Assembly (NCBI RefSeq): GCF_014647495.1 | Contig: NZ_BMPH01000006.1 | Coordinates: forward strand, 1-64,000 | Length of the DNA: 64,000 bases | From: Glutamicibacter protophormiae | Lineage (GTDB): Bacteria > Actinomycetota > Actinomycetes > Actinomycetales > Micrococcaceae | Reading direction: 5' to 3' | Shown: piece after piece, positions 25,869 to 34,823 of the stretch | How positions within the stretch are numbered: position 1 is the first letter of the stretch | Layout of the letters: each line of letters begins with the position of its first letter | Notes under the pieces: model-generated | What the model saw: the letters and a program-made list of their open reading frames with translations, nothing else | Told to the model about the DNA's origin: nothing | The model's database searches: none | Translations under genes and position numbers: made by a program

Positions 25869-26992
25869 GCGAAGAAACGCACAAGGCGCCGGGGCTCAAG
25901 CTCGGGCGGATCGGCGGCGTGCCGGTCTACCTGTCCTCCTCCTGGTTCATCATCACCGCGGTGATCACCGTCTCGATGGGCGTGCAGCTCTCGCAGACCG
26001 CGCTGGTCCCGGCGGCCGGCGCCTACCTGCTGGGCTTCGCCTGCGCCGTGGCGATCGCGTTGGCGGTGCTGGTGCACGAGGTCGCCCACGCCATGGTGGC
26101 GCGCGCCTTCAAATGGCCCGACGCGCACATCGTGCTGACCCTGATGGGCGGGCACACCCAGTTCGGCTCCTTCAAGGCCAGCCCCGGCGCCTCGCTCTGG
26201 GTCGCGCTGGCCGGGCCGCTGTCCAACTTCGCGCTGGCGGGCCTGGGCTGGGGGATCGGCCAGCTGGCCGAGCTGAACATCTACCTGGAATTGCTGCTCG
26301 ACTTCGGCGTGTACGCGAACCTGCTGCTGGGCGCATTCAACGCGCTGCCCGGCCTGCCGCTGGACGGCGGCCGGCTGGTCGAGTCGATCGTCTGGAAGGC
26401 GACCGGATCGCAGTACAAGGGCACCATCGCCTCGGCCTGGGTGGGCCGGGCGATCGCCGCCGCGGTGGTCTTCTTCTTCGTGGTCTTCCCGTTCCTGCGC
26501 GGCCAGGAGGTGCAGATCATCACCGCCGTGGTGGGGCTGATGGTCGCCGTGTTCATGTGGCAGGCGACCACCGCGCTGATCGGCCACTCCAAGCTGATGC
26601 TGAACCTGCCCACCGTCATCGCCTCCGACCTGATGCAGCCGGCCAGCGCCATGGCCTCGGCCGCGACGGTCGCCGACGTGCACCTGCGCCGGGCCCAGCG
26701 CGGCGGCCAGGTCATCCTGGTCGACCCGCGCGGCATGCCCGTGGGCGTGGTCGACGAGGCGGCGCTGTCCCGGGTCGACCCGGCGCACGCCGCGCAGGTC
26801 CCCGCGCTGGCAGTCTCCCGGGCGCTGGGCGAAGGCGCCGTGGTGGCCGAGGACTCCGACGGCCGCGAGCTGATCGACTACCTGGCCAGCGTGCCCACGG
26901 CCGAATACGCGGTGATCTCCCACCGCGGCGTCGTGGTCGGCCTGCTGCACCAGGCCGACATCGTCAACGCGGTCACCGGCCGCAGGAAATAA
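25865..26992 (+). CDS. M50 site-2 (intramembrane) metalloprotease with CBS domains
   Basis: A 375-aa membrane protease that cuts substrates within the bilayer. Zinc motif HEVAH lies in transmembrane segment 2 (VLVHEVAHAMVARA) and the second motif NALPGLPLDGGRL carries the third ligand Asp. Five to six membrane segments occupy residues 15-250, followed by a cytoplasmic CBS-pair-like region (residues about 255-375). The architecture matches Rip3-like S2P proteins of actinobacteria. ATG 25865 overlaps the upstream stop (ATGA). Natural substrate unknown; anti-sigma factors are usual targets for the family. Confidence 0.88.
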   Translation: MSEETHKAPGLKLGRIGGVPVYLSSSWFIITAVITVSMGVQLSQTALVPAAGAYLLGFACAVAIALAVLVHEVAHAMVARAFKWPDAHIVLTLMGGHTQFGSFKASPGASLWVALAGPLSNFALAGLGWGIGQLAELNIYLELLLDFGVYANLLLGAFNALPGLPLDGGRLVESIVWKATGSQYKGTIASAWVGRAIAAAVVFFFVVFPFLRGQEVQIITAVVGLMVAVFMWQATTALIGHSKLMLNLPTVIASDLMQPASAMASAATVADVHLRRAQRGGQVILVDPRGMPVGVVDEAALSRVDPAHAAQVPALAVSRALGEGAVVAEDSDGRELIDYLASVPTAEYAVISHRGVVVGLLHQADIVNAVTGRRK

Positions 26993-27033
26993 CCCCCAAC
27001 GCTTCCAAGCACCAACCAATGAAGGACGACACC

Positions 27034-28101
27034 GTGAGCCAGACTCCCGAGCAGCCCCAGCCCGCCGCCGCCCCGCACGGAGCCGACGCCCGCCGAGGCC
27101 CGTTCCGCGTGGGCGACCGCGTGCAGCTGACCGATGAAAAGCGCCGCATCAACACCATCACCCTGCAGCCCGGCGGGGAGTTCCACACCCACAAGGGCGT
27201 GCTGCCGCACGAGGACATCATCGGCCTGCCCGAGGGCTCGGTCATCGAGAACGCCGACGGCTTCCGCTACCAGGCGCTGCGCCCGCTGGCCAAGGACTTC
27301 GTGCTGTCCATGCCGCGCGGGGCCACCGTGGTCTACCCGAAGGACGCCGCGCAGATCGTGCAGTTCGGCGACATCTACCCCGGCGCGCGCGTGGTCGAGG
27401 CCGGCGTGGGCTCCGGCGCGCTGTCCATCTCGCTGCTGCGCGCGGTGGGGGACGCGGGCTACCTGCACTCCTTTGAGCGCCGCGAGGAATTCGCGGACAT
27501 CGCCCGCGGCAACATCTCCACCGTCTTCGGCGGGGAGCACCCGGCCTGGCGGATCTCCCTCGGCGACTTCCAGGACCGCGTGGTCCAGCTGGAGGAGCCG
27601 GGCAGCATCGACCGCGTGGTGCTGGACATGCTCAGCCCCTGGGAGTGCCTGGACGCGGTCGCCACCGTGCTGGCCCCCGGCGGGGTGTGGACCAACTACG
27701 TCTCCTCGGTGACCCAGATGTCCCGCGTGGTGGAGGCCATCCGCGAATCCGGCCAGTTCACCGAGCCCGAATGCTTCGAGACCCTGGTGCGCGGCTGGCA
27801 CGTGGACGGGCTGGCCGTGCGCCCGGACCACCGCATGGTCGCGCACACCGCGTTCCTGATCACCACCCGCCGGCTGGCCGACGCCGCGGACGGCATCCCG
27901 AAGGCCAAGCGCATCAAGGAGCACTCCTACTCGGACGAGGACTTGAGCGCCTGGACCCGCGACCACGACGAGAACGAGTGGACCGCGCAGGCCCTGGGCG
28001 AGCGCGGGCTGTCGGACAAGAAGCTGCGCCGCGCCGCGCGCGACGCGAACCAGTCGGTGCGCGTGCGGGCCGCCCACGCCGAGGGCGCAGAGCAGGACTA
28101 G
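27034..28101 (+). CDS. trmI: tRNA (adenine-N1)-methyltransferase (m1A58)
   Basis: A 355-aa SAM-dependent methyltransferase for m1A58 in the tRNA T loop. The N-terminal GPFRVGDRVQLTDEK and LPHEDIIGLPEGS, SAM motif I VVEAGVGSGALSISLL, motif LDMLSPWEC, and WHVDGLAVRP are family hallmarks; the protein is active as a tetramer in relatives. GTG 27034 is chosen because AAGGA lies 7-11 nt upstream; the ATG at 27019 has no ribosome site. Position directly before arc mirrors Rv2118c before mpa in Mycobacterium. Confidence 0.9.
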   Translation: MSQTPEQPQPAAAPHGADARRGPFRVGDRVQLTDEKRRINTITLQPGGEFHTHKGVLPHEDIIGLPEGSVIENADGFRYQALRPLAKDFVLSMPRGATVVYPKDAAQIVQFGDIYPGARVVEAGVGSGALSISLLRAVGDAGYLHSFERREEFADIARGNISTVFGGEHPAWRISLGDFQDRVVQLEEPGSIDRVVLDMLSPWECLDAVATVLAPGGVWTNYVSSVTQMSRVVEAIRESGQFTEPECFETLVRGWHVDGLAVRPDHRMVAHTAFLITTRRLADAADGIPKAKRIKEHSYSDEDLSAWTRDHDENEWTAQALGERGLSDKKLRRAARDANQSVRVRAAHAEGAEQD

Positions 28102-28153
28102 CCGCGGCAGGCGGTCCGCCATTTGAGATTCTTCATCTCACATGGTGATCCAG

Positions 28154-28182
28154 CGGCCCCGGGGGCGCTGTCCCCGGGGCCG
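28154..28182. terminator. GC-rich hairpin between trmI and arc
   Basis: 11-bp stem CGGCCCCGGGG (28154-28164) with CCCCGGGGCCG (28172-28182), extended by one G-U pair, loop 5 nt. It lies 52 bp after the trmI stop and 74 bp before arc, so it may end trmI transcription or sit in the arc leader. Confidence 0.5.
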
Positions 28183-28255
28183 TTGTCCGTACGATGGAAG
28201 TAGCCGCACGCTCCGGTGGCCGCGGGCGGCGGGAACAAGTGTTGGGAGATGTATT

Positions 28256-29935
28256 GTGAGCGAAAACCTCGAAGCGCAGCAACTGGCGCAGCGCCTGCAG
28301 ATGACCGAACGCCAGGTCAACGTGCTGCGGGACAAGAACCGGGCGCTGGACAAGCAGCTGGCCGGGATCGGCGGGAACAACCAGCGGCTGGTCGCGCTGC
28401 TGGAAACCACGCGCGAGCAGATCATCACCCTCAAGGCAGCCCTGGAGCGCGACGGCGACGCCCCCTTCAGCTACGCCACCATCACCGCCAAGCACCCGCG
28501 CCGGCATCCCGAGCCCGGGCTGGGCATCGAATCCACCGCGATCCAGGCCGTGGACGTGATGTACTCCGGGCGCAAGCTGCGCGTGACAGTCTCCCCGCTG
28601 CTGGACTTCGAGAAGCTGCACGTGGGCCAGCAGGTGCTGCTCAACGAGGCGCTGGTGGTCATCGCCGGGCTGGGCTACGAGGAAACCGGCGAGCTGGTCA
28701 CCATCAAGGAGCTGCTGGAGGACCACCAGGCAGTGGTGATGGCCCGGGCCGACGACCAGCGCGTGATCACCCTGGCCCAGCCGCTGCGCGAGGAGCACCT
28801 GCGGGTGGGCGACCAGCTCACCGTGGACTCCCGCACCGGCCTGGGCATGAGCCGCGTGCACCTGACCGACATGCAGTCCCTGGTGCTGGAGGAAGTCCCG
28901 GACATCGCCTACTCGGACATCGGCGGGCTGAACTCGCAGATCGAGGCGATCCAGGACTCCGTCGAGCTGCCCTTCGCCCACCCGGAGCTCTACCGCGAGC
29001 ACGGGCTGAGCGCCCCGAAGGGCATCCTGCTCTACGGCCCCCCGGGCTGCGGCAAGACCCTGATCGCCAAGGCGGTGGCGCATTCGCTGGCCCAGCGCGC
29101 CGCGGAGCGCAACGGGGCGGGCAGCACCCGCAGCTACTTCCTGAACATCAAGGGCCCGGAACTGCTGGACAAGTACGTCGGGGAAACCGAGCGCCACATC
29201 CGGCTGATCTTCGCCCGCGCCCGCGAAAAGGCGCTGCACGGCGACCCGGTGGTGGTGTTCTTCGACGAGATGGAATCGCTGTTCCGCACGCGCGGCACCG
29301 GCGTGTCCTCCGACGTGGAAACCACCATCGTGCCGCAGCTGCTCGCGGAGATCGACGGGGTGGAGCGCCTGGACAACGTGATCGTGATCGGCGCCTCGAA
29401 CCGCGAGGACATGATCGACCCGGCCATCCTGCGCCCCGGCCGGCTGGACGTGAAGATCAAGATCCGCCGGCCGGACGCCGCCGGCGCGGTGGAGATCTTC
29501 GGCAAGTACCTCACCACGCAGCTGCCGATCCACGCCGCGGAGCTGGCCGCCGACGCCGACGCGCAGGCCACCATCGATCGGATGATCCGCGGGACGGTGG
29601 AGGCCATGTACTCCACCGCGCAGGTCAACGAGTTCCTGGAGGTCACCTACGTGACCGGCGATTCGGAGATCCTCTACTTCAAGGACTTCGCCTCCGGCGC
29701 GGTGATCCACAACGTCGTGGACCGCGCGAAGAAGCACGCCATCAAGGCGCTGATCACCGATGGCGAGCGCGGGCTGAAGATGGAGTACCTGCTGCGCGCG
29801 GTGCGCGAGGAGTTCGCCGAGCACGAGGACATGCCCAACACCACCAACCCGGACGACTGGGCCCGCATCTCCGGGCGCAAGGGGGAGCGGATCAGCAACA
29901 TCCGCTCGCTGGTGAACCAGCGGGCCGCCAAGTGA
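28256..29935 (+). CDS. arc: ARC/Mpa AAA+ ATPase of the pupylation system
   Basis: A 559-aa hexameric unfoldase that recognises Pup-tagged proteins. It has an N-terminal coiled coil (residues about 5-60) that binds Pup, OB-type interdomains, Walker [14 protein letters not shown], Walker [11 protein letters not shown], and the sensor/arginine region of the AAA module. In proteasome-bearing actinobacteria the C-terminus ends in a Q-Y-L type tail that docks and opens the 20S gate; here the protein ends [14 protein letters not shown], with no penultimate tyrosine. This fits the absence of prcBA downstream. GTG 28256 has GGGAG upstream. It overlaps dop by 4 bp (GTGA). Confidence 0.93.
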   Translation: MSENLEAQQLAQRLQMTERQVNVLRDKNRALDKQLAGIGGNNQRLVALLETTREQIITLKAALERDGDAPFSYATITAKHPRRHPEPGLGIESTAIQAVDVMYSGRKLRVTVSPLLDFEKLHVGQQVLLNEALVVIAGLGYEETGELVTIKELLEDHQAVVMARADDQRVITLAQPLREEHLRVGDQLTVDSRTGLGMSRVHLTDMQSLVLEEVPDIAYSDIGGLNSQIEAIQDSVELPFAHPELYREHGLSAPKGILLYGPPGCGKTLIAKAVAHSLAQRAAERNGAGSTRSYFLNIKGPELLDKYVGETERHIRLIFARAREKALHGDPVVVFFDEMESLFRTRGTGVSSDVETTIVPQLLAEIDGVERLDNVIVIGASNREDMIDPAILRPGRLDVKIKIRRPDAAGAVEIFGKYLTTQLPIHAAELAADADAQATIDRMIRGTVEAMYSTAQVNEFLEVTYVTGDSEILYFKDFASGAVIHNVVDRAKKHAIKALITDGERGLKMEYLLRAVREEFAEHEDMPNTTNPDDWARISGRKGERISNIRSLVNQRAAK

Positions 29936-31545
29936 GCGCCCGCCGCCTGGTCGGGCTGGAAACCGAATACGGCATCATCCGCCCCGGCATGCCCAAGGCC
30001 AACGCCACGGTGCTCTCCGCGCAGATCGTCGACTCCTACGCCCAGCTGGTGGCGCAGGGCGATGCGCGGGTCCAAGGCGCGCGCTGGGACTACGCCGACG
30101 AATCCCCGCTGCAGGACGCGCGCGGCTTCGCCATGGACCGCGCCGCCGCCCACCCCAGCCAGCTCACCGACGTGGAGCCGGCCCAGCAGGAGGGCATCTG
30201 GACCGCCGAGTCCATCGCGCTGTCCGGCAACGACGCGCGCATCGGCTCGACCCTGTACCAGGAGAAGGACACCACCGACGTGGTGATGAACATGGTGCTG
30301 GGCAACGGGGCCAGGCTCTACGTGGACCACGCCCACCCCGAGTACTCCAGCCCCGAATCCACCTCCCCGCGCGCCGCGGTGCTCTGGGACCAGGCCGGCG
30401 ACGAGGTCATGCGCCGGGCCGCGGCCTCGGCCCAGGCGCTGGGCGGCGGGCAGCTGCTGCTGTACAAGAACAACACCGACAACAAGTCGGTCTCCTACGG
30501 CGCGCATGAGAACTACCTGGTGCCGCGCGCCGTGGAATTCTCCGACCTGGTCGCCGGGCTCACTCCCTTCTTCGTCAGCCGGCAGATCTTCTGCGGGGCC
30601 GGCCGCGTGGGCCGTGGCATGCTCGGGGAACGCGCCGAATTCCAGGTCTCCCAGCGCGCGGATTTCTTCGAGGCGGAGGTGGGGCTGGAAACCACCATCA
30701 ACCGCCCGATCATCAACACCCGCGACGAGCCGCACGCGGTCTGGGACAAGTACCGGCGGCTGCACGTGATCATCGGGGACGCGAACCTCGGGCAGGTCTC
30801 CACGCTGCTGCGGGTGGGCACCACCAACCTGGTGCTCAGCCTCATCGAGGCCGGCCTGGCGCCGAAGCTTGAACTGGAGGACCCGGTGGCGGCGCTGCAG
30901 CAGATCAGCCACGACCCGAGCCTGAAGACCGCGGTGCGGCTGCGCGGCGGGCGCCGCCTGACGGCCATCGAGATCCAGCGCGAATACCTGCGGGCCGCGC
31001 AGGCCTACTGCGCGCAGCGCGGCATCGAGGACGCGGACACCGCCGAGATCCTGCAGCGCTGGGAGGGAATCCTGGACCTGCTGGAGCGCGACCCGATGCT
31101 GGCCGCCGACCAGGTCGACTGGATCGCCAAATACCGGCTGGTGACCTCCTTCGCGGACCGCCACGGCCTGGGCCTGGACGATCCGCGGATCGGGCTGATG
31201 GACCTGCAGTGGGCGGACCTGCGCCAGGACAAGGGCCTGTACTACCGGCTCGCCGCGCGCGGGGCCATGCAGACGCTGTTCACCCAGGAGCAGGTCAACC
31301 AGGCGGTCGCCGCCCCGCCGGAGGACACCCGCGCCTACCTGCGCGGCATGACGCTGCAGCGCTACGCCCCCTACGTCATCGCGGCGAACTGGGATGCGCT
31401 GACCTTCGCGGTGCCCGGGGCCCGCAGGGTGAACCGCGTGTTCCTCTCCGAGCCGCTGGGCGGATCGCGCAAGGACGTGGGCCGGCTGTTCGACGCGAAC
31501 CTCGAGATCGACGAGTTCATCAACAAGTTGGCGCCGCGCGCCTAG
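29932..31545 (+). CDS. dop: Pup deamidase/depupylase
   Basis: A 537-aa member of the carboxylate-amine ligase fold. Dop converts the C-terminal Gln of Pup to Glu and also removes Pup from targets. The ATP/Mg glutamate motif is LETEYGI, the Dop-loop region follows ([17 protein letters not shown]), and [18 protein letters not shown] is the Dop version of the paralogue signature (PafA reads NGSRLYLDVGSHPEYATAE). It is slightly longer than the 500-aa mycobacterial Dop. Start GTG 29932 overlaps the arc stop. Pup, whose C-terminus is GGQ, is encoded 70 bp downstream and needs this enzyme. Confidence 0.93.
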   Translation: MSARRLVGLETEYGIIRPGMPKANATVLSAQIVDSYAQLVAQGDARVQGARWDYADESPLQDARGFAMDRAAAHPSQLTDVEPAQQEGIWTAESIALSGNDARIGSTLYQEKDTTDVVMNMVLGNGARLYVDHAHPEYSSPESTSPRAAVLWDQAGDEVMRRAAASAQALGGGQLLLYKNNTDNKSVSYGAHENYLVPRAVEFSDLVAGLTPFFVSRQIFCGAGRVGRGMLGERAEFQVSQRADFFEAEVGLETTINRPIINTRDEPHAVWDKYRRLHVIIGDANLGQVSTLLRVGTTNLVLSLIEAGLAPKLELEDPVAALQQISHDPSLKTAVRLRGGRRLTAIEIQREYLRAAQAYCAQRGIEDADTAEILQRWEGILDLLERDPMLAADQVDWIAKYRLVTSFADRHGLGLDDPRIGLMDLQWADLRQDKGLYYRLAARGAMQTLFTQEQVNQAVAAPPEDTRAYLRGMTLQRYAPYVIAANWDALTFAVPGARRVNRVFLSEPLGGSRKDVGRLFDANLEIDEFINKLAPRA

Positions 31546-31615
31546 AACGAGCAGAATAAGAATCACTGCCGGTGCGTATTTCACGGCAGCCGCATTTGAA
31601 GCAAAGGAGAGGCCC

Positions 31616-31798
31616 ATGACGCAGGAAAGCTTTTCGTCCCGCAAGCAGCACGAGACCCAGGAGCATGCCGAGCAGATCCAGGTCAGCACCACCGGCCAGT
31701 CCGCCGGCGTGGACGACCTGCTCGATGAGATCGACTCGGTGCTGGAATCCAATGCCGAGGAATTCGTCCGCGGCTTCGTGCAGAAGGGCGGCCAGTAG
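31616..31798 (+). CDS. pup: Prokaryotic ubiquitin-like protein Pup
   Basis: A 60-aa intrinsically disordered tag, joined through its C-terminal Glu to lysines of target proteins. The central helix-forming segment VDDLLDEIDSVLESNAEEFV binds the ARC coiled coil, and the C-terminus is GGQ, so deamidation by Dop is required before ligation. ATG 31616 has AAAGGAGAGG upstream. Only 67 bp separate it from pafA, with no space for prcB/prcA. Confidence 0.97.
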   Translation: MTQESFSSRKQHETQEHAEQIQVSTTGQSAGVDDLLDEIDSVLESNAEEFVRGFVQKGGQ

Positions 31799-31865
31799 CC
31801 CCACGGGCTGCAGCCACCATCCATAGGCGCCGCCGGCGCCGCAGCTGAGGGGAAGTACTTTTTCA

Positions 31866-33239
31866 GTGGATCGCAGAATCTTCGGCCTGGAGACCGAGTT
31901 CGGGCTCAACTACGTGCCGTCCGACGGACGCCGATTGACCCCGGAAGACGCCGCCAGGCACCTGTTCCGTCCGATCGTGGCCTGGGGCCGCAGCTCGAAC
32001 GTCTTCCTGGAGAACGGCTCGCGCCTGTACCTGGACGTGGGTTCCCACCCGGAGTACGCAACCGCGGAGTGCGACCAGCTGCTGCAGCTGATCGCCCACG
32101 ACCGGGCCGGCGAGGCGCTGATGCTGGACTTGGTCGACCAGGCCGAGGACCACCTGGCCGAGGAAGGGCATGAGGGCAAGATCTTCATGTTCAAGAACAA
32201 CGTGGACTCGGCCGGGAACTCCTACGGCTGCCACGAGAACTACCTGATCCCGCGCAAGATCGAGTTCAAGCGCCTGGCCGACATGCTCATCCCGTTCCTG
32301 GTCACCCGGCAGCTGCTGTGCGGCGCGGGCAACCTGGTGCAGGTGGACGACGAGACCCGGTACGTGTACTCGCAGCGCGCTGACCATATGTGGGAGGGCG
32401 TCTCCTCGGCGACCACCCGCTCCCGCCCGATCATCAACACCCGCGACGAACCGCACGCCGACGCGGAATACCACCGCCGGCTGCACGTGATCGTGGGCGA
32501 CTCCACGATGAGCGAAACCACCCAGCTGCTGAAGATCGGCGCCACCGACCTGGTGCTGCGGCTGATCGAATCCGGGGAGATCTACCACGACCTTCGCCTG
32601 GAGAACCCCATCCGCTCCATCCGCCAGGTCTCGCACGACTTCACCGGCCAGACCGTCGTGCGCCTGATGGGCGGGGACGAGCCGACCGCGCTGCAGATCC
32701 AGTGGGTGCTCTTCGAAGCGGTGAAGGAATTCGTGGCCCGCCACGGCGCCCACCACGACCGCGTCGAGCAGATCCTCGAGCTGTGGGAACGGGTGCTCAC
32801 CGCCATCGAGGCGCAGGACTTCTCCACCATCGACACCGACATCGACTGGGCCATCAAGCGCAAGCTGCTGCTCGGGTACGCGCAGAAGAACTCCCTGGAG
32901 CTCTCCTCGCACCGGTTGGCCCAGCTGAACCTGACCTACCACGACATCGATCCCGCCCGCGGGTTGTTCCACCTGCTCAAGAAGCGCGGACTGGCCACCT
33001 CCGTGGTGTCCGACGAGCAGATCCGCGACGCCGTGGTGAACCCCCCGGCCACCACCCGCGCCGCGCTGCGCGCCAAGTTCATCCGCGCTGCCCGCGCCAC
33101 CGGCCGGCGCTACAGCGCCGACTGGGTGCACATGAAATACGAGGAAGGCTCCGGCGGCATCGTGCTGGCCAAGGACCCGTTCGCGATCACCAATCCGCAG
33201 GTCGACGAGCTGATCCGGATCATGAGCCAGCCGGTGTAG
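31866..33239 (+). CDS. pafA: Pup--protein ligase
   Basis: A 457-aa ligase of the glutamine-synthetase-like fold that uses ATP to link the C-terminal Glu of deamidated Pup to substrate lysines. It begins MDRRIFGLETEFGLNY, with the ATP/Mg glutamate, and carries NGSRLYLDVGSHPEYATAE and ENYLIPRKIEF. Unlike Dop, it lacks the Dop-loop insertion, which separates the two paralogues. GTG 31866 with GAGGGGAAG about 10-18 nt upstream. Two FKBP genes follow on the same strand. Confidence 0.95.
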   Translation: MDRRIFGLETEFGLNYVPSDGRRLTPEDAARHLFRPIVAWGRSSNVFLENGSRLYLDVGSHPEYATAECDQLLQLIAHDRAGEALMLDLVDQAEDHLAEEGHEGKIFMFKNNVDSAGNSYGCHENYLIPRKIEFKRLADMLIPFLVTRQLLCGAGNLVQVDDETRYVYSQRADHMWEGVSSATTRSRPIINTRDEPHADAEYHRRLHVIVGDSTMSETTQLLKIGATDLVLRLIESGEIYHDLRLENPIRSIRQVSHDFTGQTVVRLMGGDEPTALQIQWVLFEAVKEFVARHGAHHDRVEQILELWERVLTAIEAQDFSTIDTDIDWAIKRKLLLGYAQKNSLELSSHRLAQLNLTYHDIDPARGLFHLLKKRGLATSVVSDEQIRDAVVNPPATTRAALRAKFIRAARATGRRYSADWVHMKYEEGSGGIVLAKDPFAITNPQVDELIRIMSQPV

Positions 33240-33358
33240 TGAGCTGGCGGAAAGACTTTTCACAGCAAGCGGAACTAGGCTTGGATGCAAGCGCATTCCG
33301 CTGACACCCAGGTTCGCCACGCAATTTTTTGAATTAACAGAAGAACGAAAGTAGATTC

Positions 33359-34291
33359 GTGCGCAAAGTTTTGGCAGCAGCCGCCACCGCTTCAATCCTC
33401 GCCCTGGCCGCCTGCGGTTCGTCCTCCGGCAGCGACCTGTCGGACATCAAGGTCACCCCGGCCAAGGATGCCAGCACCGCTCCCGAGGTCAGCATCGACG
33501 CCCCATTCCTGACCGAGAAGGACGAAGCGGTCAACGTGGTCAAGGGTGACGGAGCCGAGATTAACCCGGAGGACACCATTCAGGTGAAGTCCGGTATTTA
33601 CAAGACCATTGACGGCAAGCTGGTTAATGAAAACTTCACCGGCCAGGCCGCGCCGATGGTGCTGAACGACCAGTTCAAGCAAATTATGCCCTCGCTCTAC
33701 GACGTGCTGATCGACGGCCACGTCGGTGACTGGATCGCTTATTCTCCCATTGAAACCACGGATGCCAACGGAACACCGAAGACACCGGAACCGGGCACAC
33801 GTTCAAATCAGATCATCGTGATGACCGTGGAGAAGAGCACTCCGACCAGCACCAAGCTCTCCGAAGAGGAGACCGCAAAGCTGAAGAAGGAAGGCAAGCT
33901 GCCGACCGTCAGCTTCAAGGACAAGCAGCCGACCATCGCCATCCCGAAGGACGTCGAGGCGCCCAAGGGCCTGGTCGTCGACGTGCTGGAGCAAGGCACC
34001 AAGGGCGAAGCCGCCACCGAGACCTCCACGGTCAAGGCCAAGTACCTGGGCGTCACCTACGCCGACGGCAAGGAATTCGACGGCAACTTCGACGCCGAGG
34101 CCACCCAGTTCGGCCTGAACCAGGTCATCAAGGGCTGGACCCAGGGTCTGACCGGACTGAAGGCCGGCTCCAAGGTCATGCTGACCGTTCCGGGCGACAT
34201 GGCCTACGGCGACCCGGCCCCAGCTGGAAAGCCAAGCGGAACCCTGGTGTTCTACGTAGAATTGACCGAGGTATCCGCCGCGGCCGGCTAA
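33359..34291 (+). CDS. FKBP-type peptidyl-prolyl isomerase, lipoprotein
   Basis: A 310-aa extracytoplasmic folding factor. An N-terminal lipoprotein signal with lipobox LAAC (Cys19) is followed by a degenerate FKBP-like half (residues about 50-160) and a canonical C-terminal FKBP domain (KAKYLGVTYADGKEFD, FGLNQVIKGWTQGLTGLKAG, MAYGDPAPAGKPSGTLVFYVEL). It helps proline isomerisation of secreted proteins. GTG 33359. The cytoplasmic FKBP gene follows 37 bp later, so one transcript is likely. Confidence 0.88.
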   Translation: MRKVLAAAATASILALAACGSSSGSDLSDIKVTPAKDASTAPEVSIDAPFLTEKDEAVNVVKGDGAEINPEDTIQVKSGIYKTIDGKLVNENFTGQAAPMVLNDQFKQIMPSLYDVLIDGHVGDWIAYSPIETTDANGTPKTPEPGTRSNQIIVMTVEKSTPTSTKLSEEETAKLKKEGKLPTVSFKDKQPTIAIPKDVEAPKGLVVDVLEQGTKGEAATETSTVKAKYLGVTYADGKEFDGNFDAEATQFGLNQVIKGWTQGLTGLKAGSKVMLTVPGDMAYGDPAPAGKPSGTLVFYVELTEVSAAAG

Positions 34292-34328
34292 CAGCCAGCC
34301 GGACAACGAATATAGAAAGGCCGTGAAT

Positions 34329-34724
34329 ATGTCGTTCGGAGAACGCAACTACGACCGCACCAAGCCGGAAATCGACTTCCCGGGCACCGACGCACCTACC
34401 GAACTGGTCATCACCGACCTGGTCGAGGGCACCGGCGCCGAGGTCACCCCCGGCACCACCGTCCAGGCCCACTACGTGGGTGTCGCCTGGTCCACCGGCG
34501 AGGAGTTCGACTCCTCCTGGGGCCGCGGATCGACCCTCGACTTCCCGGTCGGCGTCGGCATGGTCATCCAGGGCTGGGACCAGGGCCTGCTGGGCATGAA
34601 GGTCGGCGGCCGCCGCCGCCTGGAGATCCCTTCGCACCTGGCCTACGGCGAACGCGGCGCCCCGGGCGCCATCGCGCCGAACGAAGCACTGATCTTCGTG
34701 GTTGACCTGATGGGCACCAAGTAG
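34329..34724 (+). CDS. FKBP-type peptidyl-prolyl cis-trans isomerase, cytoplasmic
   Basis: A 131-aa single-domain FKBP with no signal peptide. It contains the active-site aromatic residues of the family in AHYVGVAWSTGEEFDSSW, MVIQGWDQGLLGMKVGGRR and SHLAYGERGAPGAIAP. ATG 34329 is preferred over GTG 34323 because AAAGG is then at the right distance. It ends the pafA-FKBP-FKBP segment; a terminator follows. Confidence 0.9.
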   Translation: MSFGERNYDRTKPEIDFPGTDAPTELVITDLVEGTGAEVTPGTTVQAHYVGVAWSTGEEFDSSWGRGSTLDFPVGVGMVIQGWDQGLLGMKVGGRRRLEIPSHLAYGERGAPGAIAPNEALIFVVDLMGTK

Positions 34725-34748
34725 CCAGACCGCTTGACGCAAAAAGCC

Positions 34749-34773
34749 GTGGCCCCGACTTCTTCGGGGCCAC
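34749..34773 (+). terminator. Terminator after the FKBP genes
   Basis: Perfect 10-bp stem GTGGCCCCGA (34749-34758) with TCGGGGCCAC (34764-34773), loop 5 nt, before pafBC. Confidence 0.75.
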
Positions 34774-34823
34774 AGCTGTCTTAAAAGTCTGCGGTCAGCA
34801 CCAAAAATCGCTAGGGTTATCTC

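Noticed and set aside
28216-29931. Long frame running through arc into dop as one 1109-residue protein
   Set aside because: The first half is out of frame with the clear ARC protein; only the part from GTG 29932 (Dop) is real.
31799-31865. Possible remnant of prcB/prcA between pup and pafA
   Set aside because: Only 67 bp with no proteasome-like sequence; the genes are absent, not degraded, at this place.
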